Of a stretch of DNA of 64,000 nt, positions 8,855 through 17,739 are shown in pieces. Made by a program: the position numbers and the translations under genes. The notes under the pieces were generated by a model that was not told the origin of the DNA, did no database searches, and was given only the letters and a program-made list of their open reading frames with translations. This DNA comes from Qipengyuania oceanensis (lineage in GTDB: Bacteria > Pseudomonadota > Alphaproteobacteria > Sphingomonadales > Sphingomonadaceae), in the NCBI RefSeq assembly GCF_009827535.1, contig NZ_WTYN01000001.1:62001-126000 (forward strand), written 5' to 3'. Each line of letters opens with the position of its first letter. The first letter of the stretch is position 1.

Positions 8855-11800
8855 CTAGAACTTGACCTCGGCCAGCACCGTGAACGAGCGGCCACGCGGG
8901 TCGGCCACACGCGGCTCCCACGAGCTACCGGCACCCGAGTTGCTGTCGTAAGTGATGGCGAACGGCGGATCGGTGTTGAAGACGTTGCGGACGCCGAAGG
9001 TCAGCTTGAACGCTTCGTCGATGTCCACCGACGCGGTTGCATTGTAGATCGTGTAGGCATCCACACGCTCGTTGTAGCCCGGGCGCGTTACGGAGCCGTT
9101 GGCGATGCCCGGCAGGGCATAGTTCTCGTATCCGCTGCGATGGATCTGCGAGAAGGTCAGCCTCCACGCATCCTGTTCGTAGCTGATCCAGGCGTTGTGC
9201 TTCCACTTGAGGCCGAGATCGCCCGAGAAGCTGAAGACGCCGAGCTGATCCTCGAAGGGAGCGATCGGAACCGCCTTTTCCTTCTTCTTGAGAAGCAGCG
9301 TGCCGTCCATGCCGATGTCGAGAATCCCGCGGCCCAGGTCGAAGCCCCCGCGACCGGAGAACTCGATCCCCTTGGTGCGCCGGGCACCGAGGTTGTCGTA
9401 GCGCAGGTCGACCAGCGTCAGCTCGCCATTGGTCCGCGTGAAGCGGGCCGGATCGAGGAACTCGTAGTTGTCGAGCGCCTGGCTGAGCGAGAGCAGGCCG
9501 ATGGTGTCATCGACCGCGATCGACCAGTAATCGGCCGAGAAGCTCCACATCGGAGCCGGACGGATCACGACGCCGACCGAGTACTGTTCCGAAGTTTCGG
9601 GCCCGAGGTTCGGATTACCGCCACGGATCGTTTCCGGAGTGATCGCGGAGCAGCCCGGATCGGAGCTGACCACGCCCGACGGGCAGGTCGTGGGATCGAC
9701 CAGCGTATTGCCGGGGTTGGGCGAGATCGACTGGCCGTTGAAGATCTGGTTGAAGTTCGGCACCCGGAAACCGGTGCTGTAAGAGCCGCGGAACATCAGC
9801 CAGTCGGTTGGCGTGAATTTCGCGGTGAACTTCGGGTTCCAGGTCGTACCGAAACCGCTGTAATCGTCCATGCGGATCGCACCCGTAACCTCGAGCATGT
9901 CGAACACGGGGACGAGAACTTCTGCATAGACGGCTTTGACGGTACGCTTCTTGGTGGCCAGCGCGTTGTCGTTGTCGAATGCGACGTTGAAGATCTCCGC
10001 CCGGTCCAGTTCGGCTGCCGAGGAGCCGTTGAAGCTGTAGCCTTCGCGGCGATAGTCGGCACCGAGGGCGATCTGGACGGGACCGGCAGGAAGCTCGAAG
10101 AGCGAGCCCGAAATCGAGGCATCGGCCTGCCAGACGTCGTACTTGCCGCCGTAGAGCCGGACGCCCGAAGCCGAAACGGCTTCGAGAGCAGCCAGGGCTT
10201 CAGGGGTCTGCTCGATCGAGAAGGGGTTCAGGATACCGCTGTTGAGCAGGCCGACGATACCCGGGTAGGTGGCGCCCGGTGCCGTCGGTGCACGATAGTC
10301 CGGGCCGCCGCGGAATGCGCCAGCCTGGCCGGAAGCGGCGGCAGCTGCCGTCGAAGAGAAGATCCCGCGATAGGCGTAGCCCGAACCGAGCGTCGAGACC
10401 GCCTTGCTCTCTGCGTAAGAGATACCGGTGCTGTAGTCCCAATCGCCGAACAGCGGCCCGTCGAGATAGGCGCCTGCACGGAACGTCTTGGTATTGGTCT
10501 GATACTCGCGCGGGCCGCACTGCACACAGCGCCAGCGATAGGCGATCGGCCGGCCATACCGACCGGTCGCGTCAACCGTTCGGTCACCGACCGCACCGAT
10601 CGCCGGGAATACCGCCGCGATCTGGTCGTAGATCGAGTTGTAGGTGTCGCGCGTGATGTCGTTGAGCGGGTAGAAGAGTGGCGTCGTCGTGGTGTTGCCG
10701 GCATACTGGTTCGACGAGAACTGCTTGGACGAATCCGCTTCCGAACCCGTCACTTCGGCCGACAGCTGGTGCGAACCGAAAGCGAGCGTTCCGCGGGTGT
10801 AATAGGTGAAGGTGTCGATCGGCTGCTGCAGGATCGCAGCGCGGCCCGTGTCCCACGCACAGGCGTAATAGGCACCGTTGAATGCCCACAGCTCGTGATC
10901 GTAGGGCATCCCGCCGTCGAAGCTTTCGCATCCCGCGCCGCCCGGCAAATCGAGCACGTTGATGCCACCGGTCGAGTTGAACGGCTGGCCGGGGATCGGC
11001 AGCGTCACGCCACCGGTCAGGCTGCCCTGCGGTGCGAGCGCGTTGAACAGCGGCGTGCCGTTCGGCATGACGGTCGCGATCGGGGTACCACGCGTGTCGA
11101 CCGAAAGGCCGCGTTCCGGCTGGTTGGTGTTGACGAAGTCCCGCTCCGAACCGCGCAGGATGCCGCGCCAGCTCTTGCTGACCGAGGCCATGATGTTGAA
11201 GCCCTGGTCGGCCAGGTCGCCGTAGCCGACCGTCCCGGTGATCCGGTAGATCGGGCTGTCGCCTTCCTGCGTGATGTCGGTGAAGCCCGACACCGCGACG
11301 CCTTCGAAATCGGTCTTGGTGATGAAGTTGATCACCCCGCCGATGGCGTCCGTACCGTAAATAGCGGAGGCGCCGTCCTTGAGGATTTCCACCCGCTCGA
11401 GCGCGGCGAAGGGAATCTGGTTCACGTCGACGGCAGAGCCGGTCAGGCCGTGCGCGGCAACGCGGCGTCCGTTGAGCAAGACGAGCGTCGCGGACGAACC
11501 CTGGCCGCGCAGGTTGGCGGCCGACAGGCCGTTGGTGCCGCGCTGGGCGCCGCTGGTCACGTCGGTGTTGGAAGCGAGGTTGTCCGCGCCGTTACCGTTC
11601 GAGGTCAGATAGGAAATCAACTGCTCGGGGCTGCTGATGCCTTCGCGCGACAAATCGTCAGGCACCAGGATTTCGAGCGGCAGTGCGCTGCGGGTCGGGT
11701 CCTGCTTGATGCGCGAACCGGTGACGAGAATGGTGCCTGCGTCTTCCTGTACGATGGCGTCTTCTACAGGGGTGACGGTTTCGGGATCCTGGGCGTGGGC

Positions 11801-11869
11801 CGGAACAGCAAGCGCCATGGCCCCGAAGGCACATCCTGTCGCTAGCGCCGATCGAAACGAAGCATTCAT
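8855..11869 (-). CDS. TonB-dependent receptor
   Basis: Outer-membrane receptor of 1004 residues for energised uptake of a substrate across the outer membrane. A signal peptide (residues 1-26, ending VPAHA) is followed by a TonB-box-like stretch (TILVTGSRI) and a plug domain (about 55-190). The long beta-barrel ends in the typical aromatic terminus VLAEVKF. It belongs to the large receptors common in Sphingomonadales, where they often import peptides or plant compounds rather than siderophores. Position between dgcA and a secreted-type serine hydrolase suggests a peptide or D-amino-acid-containing ligand; this is inference. It is transcribed towards dgcA and ends at a shared terminator. Confidence 0.93.
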   Translation of the reverse strand: MNASFRSALATGCAFGAMALAVPAHAQDPETVTPVEDAIVQEDAGTILVTGSRIKQDPTRSALPLEILVPDDLSREGISSPEQLISYLTSNGNGADNLASNTDVTSGAQRGTNGLSAANLRGQGSSATLVLLNGRRVAAHGLTGSAVDVNQIPFAALERVEILKDGASAIYGTDAIGGVINFITKTDFEGVAVSGFTDITQEGDSPIYRITGTVGYGDLADQGFNIMASVSKSWRGILRGSERDFVNTNQPERGLSVDTRGTPIATVMPNGTPLFNALAPQGSLTGGVTLPIPGQPFNSTGGINVLDLPGGAGCESFDGGMPYDHELWAFNGAYYACAWDTGRAAILQQPIDTFTYYTRGTLAFGSHQLSAEVTGSEADSSKQFSSNQYAGNTTTTPLFYPLNDITRDTYNSIYDQIAAVFPAIGAVGDRTVDATGRYGRPIAYRWRCVQCGPREYQTNTKTFRAGAYLDGPLFGDWDYSTGISYAESKAVSTLGSGYAYRGIFSSTAAAAASGQAGAFRGGPDYRAPTAPGATYPGIVGLLNSGILNPFSIEQTPEALAALEAVSASGVRLYGGKYDVWQADASISGSLFELPAGPVQIALGADYRREGYSFNGSSAAELDRAEIFNVAFDNDNALATKKRTVKAVYAEVLVPVFDMLEVTGAIRMDDYSGFGTTWNPKFTAKFTPTDWLMFRGSYSTGFRVPNFNQIFNGQSISPNPGNTLVDPTTCPSGVVSSDPGCSAITPETIRGGNPNLGPETSEQYSVGVVIRPAPMWSFSADYWSIAVDDTIGLLSLSQALDNYEFLDPARFTRTNGELTLVDLRYDNLGARRTKGIEFSGRGGFDLGRGILDIGMDGTLLLKKKEKAVPIAPFEDQLGVFSFSGDLGLKWKHNAWISYEQDAWRLTFSQIHRSGYENYALPGIANGSVTRPGYNERVDAYTIYNATASVDIDEAFKLTFGVRNVFNTDPPFAITYDSNSGAGSSWEPRVADPRGRSFTVLAEVKF

Positions 11870-12175
11870 ATTACGAAACCCCCCTTAGGTGTTGTGTGAT
11901 TTCGTTGTGCATTAGATCGAGGCCGAGTTGCAAGGCGCTATAAACGACTTTCGACCGTCCATAACCGCGATGCATCCGAGGCGAATAAGCCTCAGAAAAG
12001 ACGAAGGAAATGCGTCTCCTTCGCTGACCACGCTGGTCCAGCCGACCTCAAAACAGTTTCCTTCGGGCAACAGCTTGGGACTAAGTTGTCCGGGCGCGGA
12101 TTTTCACTGGACGCGATTGCGGCCAACGTGGCCGTCGGATCTGCCCGGCAGGTCGCATTTCAGGATCGGGAAACC
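11870..12175. promoter_or_regulatory. 306-bp divergent intergenic region
   Basis: The stretch between the TonB receptor and the serine hydrolase carries no believable gene; the short frames here have no Shine-Dalgarno and no coding character. It must hold the promoters for both divergent genes. I see no strong palindrome or riboswitch. Confidence 0.6.
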
Positions 12176-13429
12176 ATGGCGGGAAAATGTACAGCCCTGA
12201 TTGTCTTGGCGTTTATGATCGGGGCCTTGCCGGCAATGGCCGCTGACGATCCCGCGACGCCCCGCCAGAGCCCGCTCGCCGAAGCGCGGGCGACGTTCGA
12301 CCGGAACGATCTGACCGCAGTCGAGGCCGCTGGCGTTGCCGATCTCGCGTCCGGCCGGCCGCTGACGGCCGACGATCCCGTGCGTGTTGCCTCTATCTCA
12401 AAGCTCGTGGTCGCCATGGCGGTCATGCGGCTGGTGGAGGACGGAGTGCTCGATCTCGATGCCGACGTTGCCGAAACGCTCGGCTGGCGTATTCGCAATC
12501 CGGCTTTTCCGAATAAGCCGATTACTTTGCGGTTGCTGTTATCCCACACCTCCAGCCTGACCGACCGGATCGACTACGTCCTGCCGCTCGACGCGGACAT
12601 GTCGCATGTCCTGGCCCAGCCCGCGGCCTGGGACGCCGAGCACGCACCCGGCACGTTCTTCCGCTACACCAATTTCAATTTTCCCGTCGTCGCCTCTGTG
12701 ATGGAACTGGCGACGGGTGAGCGCTTCGACCGGCTGGTCGATCGGCTTGTGCTGAAACCTGCCAGGGTCGACGGCTGCTTCAACTGGAGCACGTGCGGCG
12801 AAGAGCAATGGTCGCGCGGAGTGGTGCTCTACCGAGAGCGTCAGCCGACCAAGGACGAGCAACGCGATCCGGCGGCTGCCTGTGCGGTGACGCCTGCGCG
12901 CGACGGCAGCTGCGACATCGACGCCAATTGGCAAGCGGGTCGCAACGGGGCGATCTTTTCGCCGCAAGGCGGGCTGAGGATATCGGTCAAGGGACTGGCA
13001 AGGATCGGCCAGTTCCTGCTCAATGACGGAATGTATGACGGCGTGACGCTCCTTTCGCCGGAATCGGTCGAGACCATGCTCGAACCTGTTTGGACCTATG
13101 ACGGGACGAACGGAGAGACGCAGGAGGCGGGCGACCCGCATGCAGGCTTCATGTGCCGCTATGGCCTGGCGACGCAGACTCTGGCGACTTCTGTCGATGG
13201 CTGCCGCGACGATCCCTTTGCCGACGGGCGCGAAAGGGTGGGACACGCGGGAAGCGCCTATGGCCTTAAGTCGGGCCTTTGGATCGACCGCGAGGCCGGA
13301 ACGGGCGTCGCCTATTTCGCGACCGACGTACTCGACGCCGACAGCGGCAGCCACTCGGCTTTCACGCGGATCGAGGAGGAGCTGGCCACGGGCAAGCCCA
13401 TGTCGGTCGAGGCGGCCGGGGCCGACTGA
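12176..13429 (+). CDS. serine hydrolase, beta-lactamase/class C PBP fold, exported
   Basis: Penicillin-binding-fold serine hydrolase of 417 residues, a family that includes D-aminopeptidases, esterases and class C beta-lactamases. A signal peptide is obvious when translation starts at the ATG at 12176 ([23 protein letters not shown]); the longer frame from 12086 lacks this. Active-site motifs are SISK near residue 75, YTN near residue 165 and HAG in place of KTG near the C-terminus. With dacB, the deacylase and the TonB receptor nearby, a periplasmic D-amino-peptidase role is possible, but true beta-lactamase or esterase activity cannot be excluded. Confidence 0.85.
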   Translation: MAGKCTALIVLAFMIGALPAMAADDPATPRQSPLAEARATFDRNDLTAVEAAGVADLASGRPLTADDPVRVASISKLVVAMAVMRLVEDGVLDLDADVAETLGWRIRNPAFPNKPITLRLLLSHTSSLTDRIDYVLPLDADMSHVLAQPAAWDAEHAPGTFFRYTNFNFPVVASVMELATGERFDRLVDRLVLKPARVDGCFNWSTCGEEQWSRGVVLYRERQPTKDEQRDPAAACAVTPARDGSCDIDANWQAGRNGAIFSPQGGLRISVKGLARIGQFLLNDGMYDGVTLLSPESVETMLEPVWTYDGTNGETQEAGDPHAGFMCRYGLATQTLATSVDGCRDDPFADGRERVGHAGSAYGLKSGLWIDREAGTGVAYFATDVLDADSGSHSAFTRIEEELATGKPMSVEAAGAD

Positions 13430-13508
13430 CCCGAACCCGCGATCTCTCGCGTTGCACCTTGCGTTTCGGCTCTTTAGGCAGGAGTCGATTTCCAGGGAGA
13501 AGACCTTC

Positions 13509-14621
13509 GTGAAAACCCGTGCCGCCGTAGCCTTCGAACCCAAGCAGCCGCTGGAGATCGTGGAAGTCGATCTCGACGGGCCCAAGGCGGGCGAAGTGCT
13601 GGTCGAGATCATGGCGACGGGCATCTGCCACACGGACGCCTACACGCTCGACGGGCTGGATTCTGAAGGCATATTCCCGTCCATTCTCGGACACGAGGGT
13701 GCAGGGATCGTGCGCGAGGTCGGACCGGGCGTGACCAGCGTGAAGGAAGGCGATCACGTCATTCCGCTCTACACGCCCGAGTGTGGCAAGTGCAAAACCT
13801 GCCTTTCGGGCAAGAGCAACCTGTGTACCGCGATCCGGGCAACCCAGGGCAAGGGATTGATGCCCGACGGAACGACGCGCTTCTCCTACCAGGGCAAGCC
13901 GATTTTCCACTACATGGGCTGCTCCACCTTCTCGAACTTCACCGTCCTGCCGGAAATCGCCGTGGCGAAGATCCGCGAGGACGCGCCGTTCAAGACCAGC
14001 TGCTATATCGGCTGCGGCGTGACCACCGGGGTCGGCGCAGTGACCAAGACCGCGCAGGTACAGCCCGGCGACAACGTGGTCGTCTTCGGCCTGGGTGGAA
14101 TAGGCCTCAACGTGATCCAGGGCGCGAAGCTGGCGGGAGCAAACGTCATCCTCGGCATCGACATCAATCCCGAGCGCGAAGAATGGGGCCGCCGTTTCGG
14201 CATGACCCATTTCCTCAACACCAAGGGCATGAGCCGCGAGGACACGATCGCCAGGGTGGCGGAATTGACCGATGGCGGTGCGGATTACAGCTTCGATGCC
14301 ACCGGCAATACCGAGGTCATGCGCACCGCGCTCGAATGCTGCCACCGCGGGTGGGGAACATCGATCATCATCGGTGTCGCCGAAGCGGGCAAGGAGATCT
14401 CCACGCGGCCTTTCCAGCTGGTGACCGGGCGCAACTGGCGCGGCACGGCCTTTGGCGGAGCGAAGGGGCGCACCGACGTTCCCAAGATCGTCGACATGTA
14501 CATGGACGGGCTAATCCAGATCGACCCCATGATCACCCACGTGCTGTCGCTGGAAGACATCAACAAAGGCTTCGACCTGATGCATGCGGGTGAGAGCATC
14601 CGCAGCGTGGTCGTCTACTGA
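13509..14621 (+). CDS. adhC: S-(hydroxymethyl)glutathione dehydrogenase / class III alcohol dehydrogenase
   Basis: NAD-dependent, zinc-containing enzyme that oxidises the spontaneous formaldehyde-glutathione adduct to S-formylglutathione. The protein has 370 residues, standard for the family. It shows the catalytic zinc motif GHEGAGIV, the structural zinc Cys cluster [15 protein letters not shown] and the NAD-binding GLGGIGL. The start is a GTG at 13509 with AGGGAGA about 10 bases upstream; the frame extends to 13098 but that part overlaps the serine hydrolase and is not coding. It heads a four-gene unit ending in the S-formylglutathione hydrolase. Confidence 0.95.
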   Translation: MKTRAAVAFEPKQPLEIVEVDLDGPKAGEVLVEIMATGICHTDAYTLDGLDSEGIFPSILGHEGAGIVREVGPGVTSVKEGDHVIPLYTPECGKCKTCLSGKSNLCTAIRATQGKGLMPDGTTRFSYQGKPIFHYMGCSTFSNFTVLPEIAVAKIREDAPFKTSCYIGCGVTTGVGAVTKTAQVQPGDNVVVFGLGGIGLNVIQGAKLAGANVILGIDINPEREEWGRRFGMTHFLNTKGMSREDTIARVAELTDGGADYSFDATGNTEVMRTALECCHRGWGTSIIIGVAEAGKEISTRPFQLVTGRNWRGTAFGGAKGRTDVPKIVDMYMDGLIQIDPMITHVLSLEDINKGFDLMHAGESIRSVVVY

Positions 14622-14648
14622 AGCAAGGCAGAAAAAGAGGAGAGAGCC

Positions 14649-15041
14649 ATGTTCAATCACATCATGATCGGTTGCAACGACATCGAGAAGTCGAAGGAGT
14701 TCTACACCAAGGTACTCGGCGTGCTGGGCTGTCCGGAGCCGATGCGGAACGAGGATGCCAACGGCAACGTCCGCTATTTCTTCATCCATGACGGCAGCGT
14801 CTTCGCGATCACCCAGCCGATCGACGGGGCCGAGGCAAGCTGCGCCAACGGGTCGACCATCGGCTTTCGCTGCGGTTCGGGCGAAAAGGTCAAGGAACTG
14901 CACGATGTCGCGGTCGAAGCCGGCGGCACGAGCATCGAGGATCCGCCAGGCGTTCGCAACGGCTCGATGGGACCGATGCACCTGAGCTATTTCCGCGATC
15001 TCGACGGACACAAGATCTGCGGCATCCACCAAGGCGCGTAA
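14649..15041 (+). CDS. VOC family (glyoxalase/bleomycin-resistance fold) protein
   Basis: A 130-residue single-domain vicinal-oxygen-chelate protein (start MFNHIMIGCNDIEKSKEFY, end DLDGHKICGIHQGA). Potential metal ligands are His4, Glu and the C-terminal His of the fold. A strong Shine-Dalgarno (GAGGAGAG) precedes the ATG. It lies 27 bases after adhC and 7 bases before the next gene, so it is co-transcribed with the formaldehyde pathway. Its reaction is unknown; a glutathione-adduct isomerase or lyase is a reasonable guess from context. Confidence 0.85.
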   Translation: MFNHIMIGCNDIEKSKEFYTKVLGVLGCPEPMRNEDANGNVRYFFIHDGSVFAITQPIDGAEASCANGSTIGFRCGSGEKVKELHDVAVEAGGTSIEDPPGVRNGSMGPMHLSYFRDLDGHKICGIHQGA

Positions 15042-15048
15042 CCGGTCC

Positions 15049-15552
15049 ATGGGCGGCGAGGCACGGCTTTATGCGGACCTCGCCGCACTCGGTATCCCTT
15101 TCGAGCTGCACGAGCACGAGGCGGTCTTCACGGTAGAAGAAAGCCACGGCATCAAGGCGAGCATACCCGGCCTCCACACGAAGAACCTGTTCCTGAAGGA
15201 CAAGGGCGGAGCGTTCTGGCTGCTGACCGTCCCGGGCGAGGCGCCGGTCGATCTGAAAGCCCTGCCTGCAGCGATCGGCTGCAAGCGGGTCAGCTTCGGC
15301 AATCCGGCAGACATGCAGCGGCTGATCGGAATCGCGCCGGGATCGGTGACGCCGCTCGCGATGATCAATGCCGAACCCGGCACCCTAATCTGCGTCATCG
15401 ACGCGGCCCTGGCGCAAGCGGAACTCGTCAACGTGCATCCGCTCCGCAATACAGCGACCGTGGGCCTGTCCGGCCCCGACATCCTCCGGCTGCTATCCCA
15501 TTGGGGGCATCGACCGATGACCGCAGCAATCCCGAAGAAGGACCTCGAATGA
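15049..15552 (+). CDS. prolyl-tRNA synthetase-associated (YbaK/ProXp-type) deacylase
   Basis: A 167-residue free-standing editing domain of the YbaK/ProX family, which hydrolyses mischarged tRNA such as Ala-tRNA(Pro). The conserved Lys of the family lies in HTKNLFLKDK and the GxxxPL-type loop in GSVTPLAMI. Length and pattern fit ProXp-ala/PrdX-type proteins. It starts 7 bases after the VOC gene and its stop overlaps the next start (ATGA at 15549). Presence inside a formaldehyde operon is odd and gives no clue to a direct role in that pathway. Confidence 0.85.
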   Translation: MGGEARLYADLAALGIPFELHEHEAVFTVEESHGIKASIPGLHTKNLFLKDKGGAFWLLTVPGEAPVDLKALPAAIGCKRVSFGNPADMQRLIGIAPGSVTPLAMINAEPGTLICVIDAALAQAELVNVHPLRNTATVGLSGPDILRLLSHWGHRPMTAAIPKKDLE

Positions 15553-16391
15553 TACTGGAAACGGTCAGCGAGAATCGCGCTCACCGCGGCACGCAGGGCG
15601 TCTACTCGCACTCGTCGCAAGCGACAGGGACGGGGATGACCTTTTCGGTCTTCGTCCCGCCGCATAACGAGGGAGCGATCATGCCTGTCCTGTGGTATCT
15701 TTCGGGGCTGACCTGCACGCATGCCAATGTCACCGAGAAGGGCGAGTATCGGGCTGCCTGCGCGGAACACGGCGTAATTTTCGTCGCGCCGGACACCTCG
15801 CCTCGCGGCGAGGATGTGCCGGATGCCGCCGACGAATACGATTTCGGAAAGGGCGCGGGCTTCTACGTCGATGCAACGCGTGAGCCATGGTCCAGGCACT
15901 ACCGCATGCGCAGCTATATCGAGAGCGAGCTGCCTGATCTCCTTGCAGCGAACTTCCCCGTGGACATGACGCGGCAGGCCATAACCGGCCATTCGATGGG
16001 CGGGCATGGCGCGCTCACGATCGGCCTCCGCAATCCCGGTCGCTTTCGTTCCGTAAGCGCCTTTGCTCCGATCGTCGCGCCGAGCGAAGTGCCGTGGGGC
16101 GAGAAGGCGCTGGGCCGCTATCTCGGCGATAATCGTGCCCGCTGGCGCGAATATGACGCGGTCGCACTGATAGAGGACGGCGCGCGCTTACCGGAACTTC
16201 TGGTCGACCAGGGGACAGCGGACAACTTTCTAGAAGAGCAACTCCAGACCCACCGCCTTGCCCGGGCCTGCGAGATGGCGGGCATCGGTGCGACGATCCG
16301 GATGCAGGAAGGGTACGACCATTCCTATTATTTCATCGCCAGCTTCATGGCCGACCACGTCCGTTGGCATGCCACGCGGCTGAAAGGCTGA
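15549..16391 (+). CDS. fghA: S-formylglutathione hydrolase
   Basis: Serine esterase that hydrolyses S-formylglutathione to formate and glutathione, completing glutathione-dependent formaldehyde oxidation. The 280-residue protein shows the esterase D nucleophile motif GHSMGGHGA, the conserved LSGLTCTHAN near the N-terminus, and Asp and His catalytic residues in LVDQGTADNF and GYDHSYYF. The ATG at 15549 overlaps the previous stop (ATGA), which indicates translational coupling; the longer frame from 15501 is not needed. It is the natural partner of adhC three genes upstream. Confidence 0.95.
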   Translation: MILETVSENRAHRGTQGVYSHSSQATGTGMTFSVFVPPHNEGAIMPVLWYLSGLTCTHANVTEKGEYRAACAEHGVIFVAPDTSPRGEDVPDAADEYDFGKGAGFYVDATREPWSRHYRMRSYIESELPDLLAANFPVDMTRQAITGHSMGGHGALTIGLRNPGRFRSVSAFAPIVAPSEVPWGEKALGRYLGDNRARWREYDAVALIEDGARLPELLVDQGTADNFLEEQLQTHRLARACEMAGIGATIRMQEGYDHSYYFIASFMADHVRWHATRLKG

Positions 16392-16415
16392 GCCATTCCC
16401 GTAACGCGCTCCCGC

Positions 16416-16994
16416 TTGCTGCTGTGGCTGGTGCTCGCCTTGCCGGGCATCTGGATGCTTGGCCGGTGGACGTTCGCGCCCGATGTCTACGGCTACGGCC
16501 ACGCGATCGGGGACAGTGGCGACTGGGCAGCCTGGCTGTTGATGGCGACGCTGGCGGTAACGCCACTACGCCTGCTGTTTCGCAAGCAAGGGTGGACAGG
16601 TTGGCTACTCAAGCGCCGGCGGGACCTGGGAGTTGCGAGCTTCGCCTACGCAGCGGGCCACACGCTCGTCTATTTGTGGAAGAAGGCCTCGCTGACCACG
16701 ATCCTGGCAGAGGCTTCGGATGCCTACCTCATCGCCGGATGGCTGGCGCTCGCCCTGTTCGTGCCGCTGGCGGTCACTTCGAATGATCTGTCGATGCGGG
16801 CGATGAAACGCTCGTGGAAAGCCCTGCACCGGCTGGTCTACCCGGCCGCGATCCTGGCGTTCCTGCACTGGATCTGGTCGGCGTTCGATCCGACCACGGC
16901 CTGGATCCACGCCGGGATCCTGGCCGCGATCGAATTGCTCCGCGTCGCGCTGCAGCGGCAGCAACGACGCGGAAGGTCGCGCATCAGAGCGTGA
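16416..16994 (+). CDS. ferric-reductase-like transmembrane protein (MsrQ/YedZ-like haem-binding)
   Basis: Integral membrane protein of about 192 residues with five or six hydrophobic segments. Likely haem-ligand His residues lie in YAAGHTLVYL and ALHRLVYPAAILAFLHW, typical of the MsrQ/YedZ/ferric-reductase-like domain that passes electrons through a b-type haem. The partner MsrP is not in the window. The start is uncertain: TTG at 16416 has no clear Shine-Dalgarno, while an ATT at 16395 is preceded by AAGG at good spacing. The gene follows fghA closely and may be in the same transcript. It converges with the HhH lipoprotein, overlapping it by 11 bases. Confidence 0.78.
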   Translation: MLLWLVLALPGIWMLGRWTFAPDVYGYGHAIGDSGDWAAWLLMATLAVTPLRLLFRKQGWTGWLLKRRRDLGVASFAYAAGHTLVYLWKKASLTTILAEASDAYLIAGWLALALFVPLAVTSNDLSMRAMKRSWKALHRLVYPAAILAFLHWIWSAFDPTTAWIHAGILAAIELLRVALQRQQRRGRSRIRA

Positions 16995-17493
16995 CGTACT
17001 GGCGGAAGCGGGCGACTTCCGCTTCGTCGACATACTTGCCGATCTCGCGGTCGAACTCGGTCATGTCCGCGTAAGGACGATATTCCTCGAACTCGTGGAC
17101 CATCTTGGGGGTCATGCCCGGGATCAGCTCGATGTCCTCGCGCGTGGCGGTATTGAGATCGACCGGGACGAAGACCTTCTCGCGGACCGTGGCGGCCTGC
17201 GCTTCGTCGAGCGTTTCCATCAGCTTCGCGTTGAAGGCAGTGGCGCTGGCATAGGGCTGGCCGGCAACGACAGCTGCGGCGAGTTCGGGCGTCATGCCCT
17301 CGATGGCGGCGAGCTGCTCGGCCGTGGCAGTGCTGGCGTCGAGCACGGCTGCATCGGCAGTAGCTTCTGCTGCGGGTGCCTCCACTTCGGCTGCTGCCGT
17401 TTCCTCGGTTGCCGCTTCATCGGCACCGCCGGAACAGGCAGCAAGAGTAAGAGCCGACGTTGAAATGGTGGCAGCGATCAGAATTTTGCGCAT
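16984..17493 (-). CDS. lipoprotein with helix-hairpin-helix repeats (ComEA-like)
   Basis: Exported lipoprotein of 169 residues. The signal peptide ends in lipobox LAAC (Cys20), followed by an Ala/Glu-rich low-complexity linker to about residue 50. Two helix-hairpin-helix units follow, with core motifs AAIEGMTPELAAAV and ELIPGMTPKMVHEF; the second is preceded by the ComEA-like LNTATREDI. HhH domains usually bind DNA without sequence preference, and ComEA uses them in DNA uptake. Here the domain is tethered outside the cytoplasm. No other competence gene is nearby, so function is unassigned. An inverted repeat lies 13 bases before the start. Confidence 0.8.
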   Translation of the reverse strand: MRKILIAATISTSALTLAACSGGADEAATEETAAAEVEAPAAEATADAAVLDASTATAEQLAAIEGMTPELAAAVVAGQPYASATAFNAKLMETLDEAQAATVREKVFVPVDLNTATREDIELIPGMTPKMVHEFEEYRPYADMTEFDREIGKYVDEAEVARFRQYVTL

Positions 17494-17505
17494 GAATCAT
17501 CCTTT

Positions 17506-17524
17506 ATTGCGATTGGATCGCAAT
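17506..17524. promoter_or_regulatory. inverted repeat ATTGCGA-N5-TCGCAAT
   Basis: Perfect 7-bp arms flank a 5-base centre, just upstream of the HhH lipoprotein gene. It could be an operator or a hairpin in the 5' leader of that gene. Symmetry is seen directly; function is inferred. Confidence 0.4.
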
Positions 17525-17594
17525 AGCAGACCTGCCGCGTAAGCGAAGGCCTAAAGCCCGCGCTATTACAATTTGCGACGGAATTCGGGGGGAG

Positions 17595-17669
17595 TGGCTG
17601 GGGTGGCAGGGATCGAACCTGCGAATGCCGGTACCAAAAACCGGTGCCTTACCACTTGGCTACACCCCA
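17595..17669 (-). tRNA. tRNA-Gln (anticodon TTG)
   Basis: A full 75-base cloverleaf on the minus strand with the 3' CCA encoded. The acceptor stem is TGGGGTG paired with CACCCCA, the anticodon stem is CCGGT/ACCGG and the loop TTTTGGT places TTG at positions 34-36. The T-arm GTTCGATCC is standard. It lies downstream of the symporter gene in the same direction. Confidence 0.95.
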
Positions 17670-17739
17670 GCAGGTGCGCGCCCCTATAGCGCCTACGACG
17701 AGCAAGGGAAGGGGTTGGAGCGCATTTTGGTAGCGCCGG

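Noticed and set aside
9140-11845. 901-codon open frame on the plus strand opposite the TonB receptor
   Set aside because: It is the shadow of the receptor gene in a GC-rich genome. It has no signal peptide, no recognisable domain and an Arg/Ala/Gly/Val-rich composition typical of antisense frames.
12086-12175. 30-residue extension of the serine hydrolase
   Set aside because: It would bury the signal peptide. The ATG at 12176 gives a proper signal sequence.
17595-17669. tRNA-Gln as an integration site for a genomic island
   Set aside because: No duplicated tRNA 3' end, integrase or composition change is visible on either side within the window.
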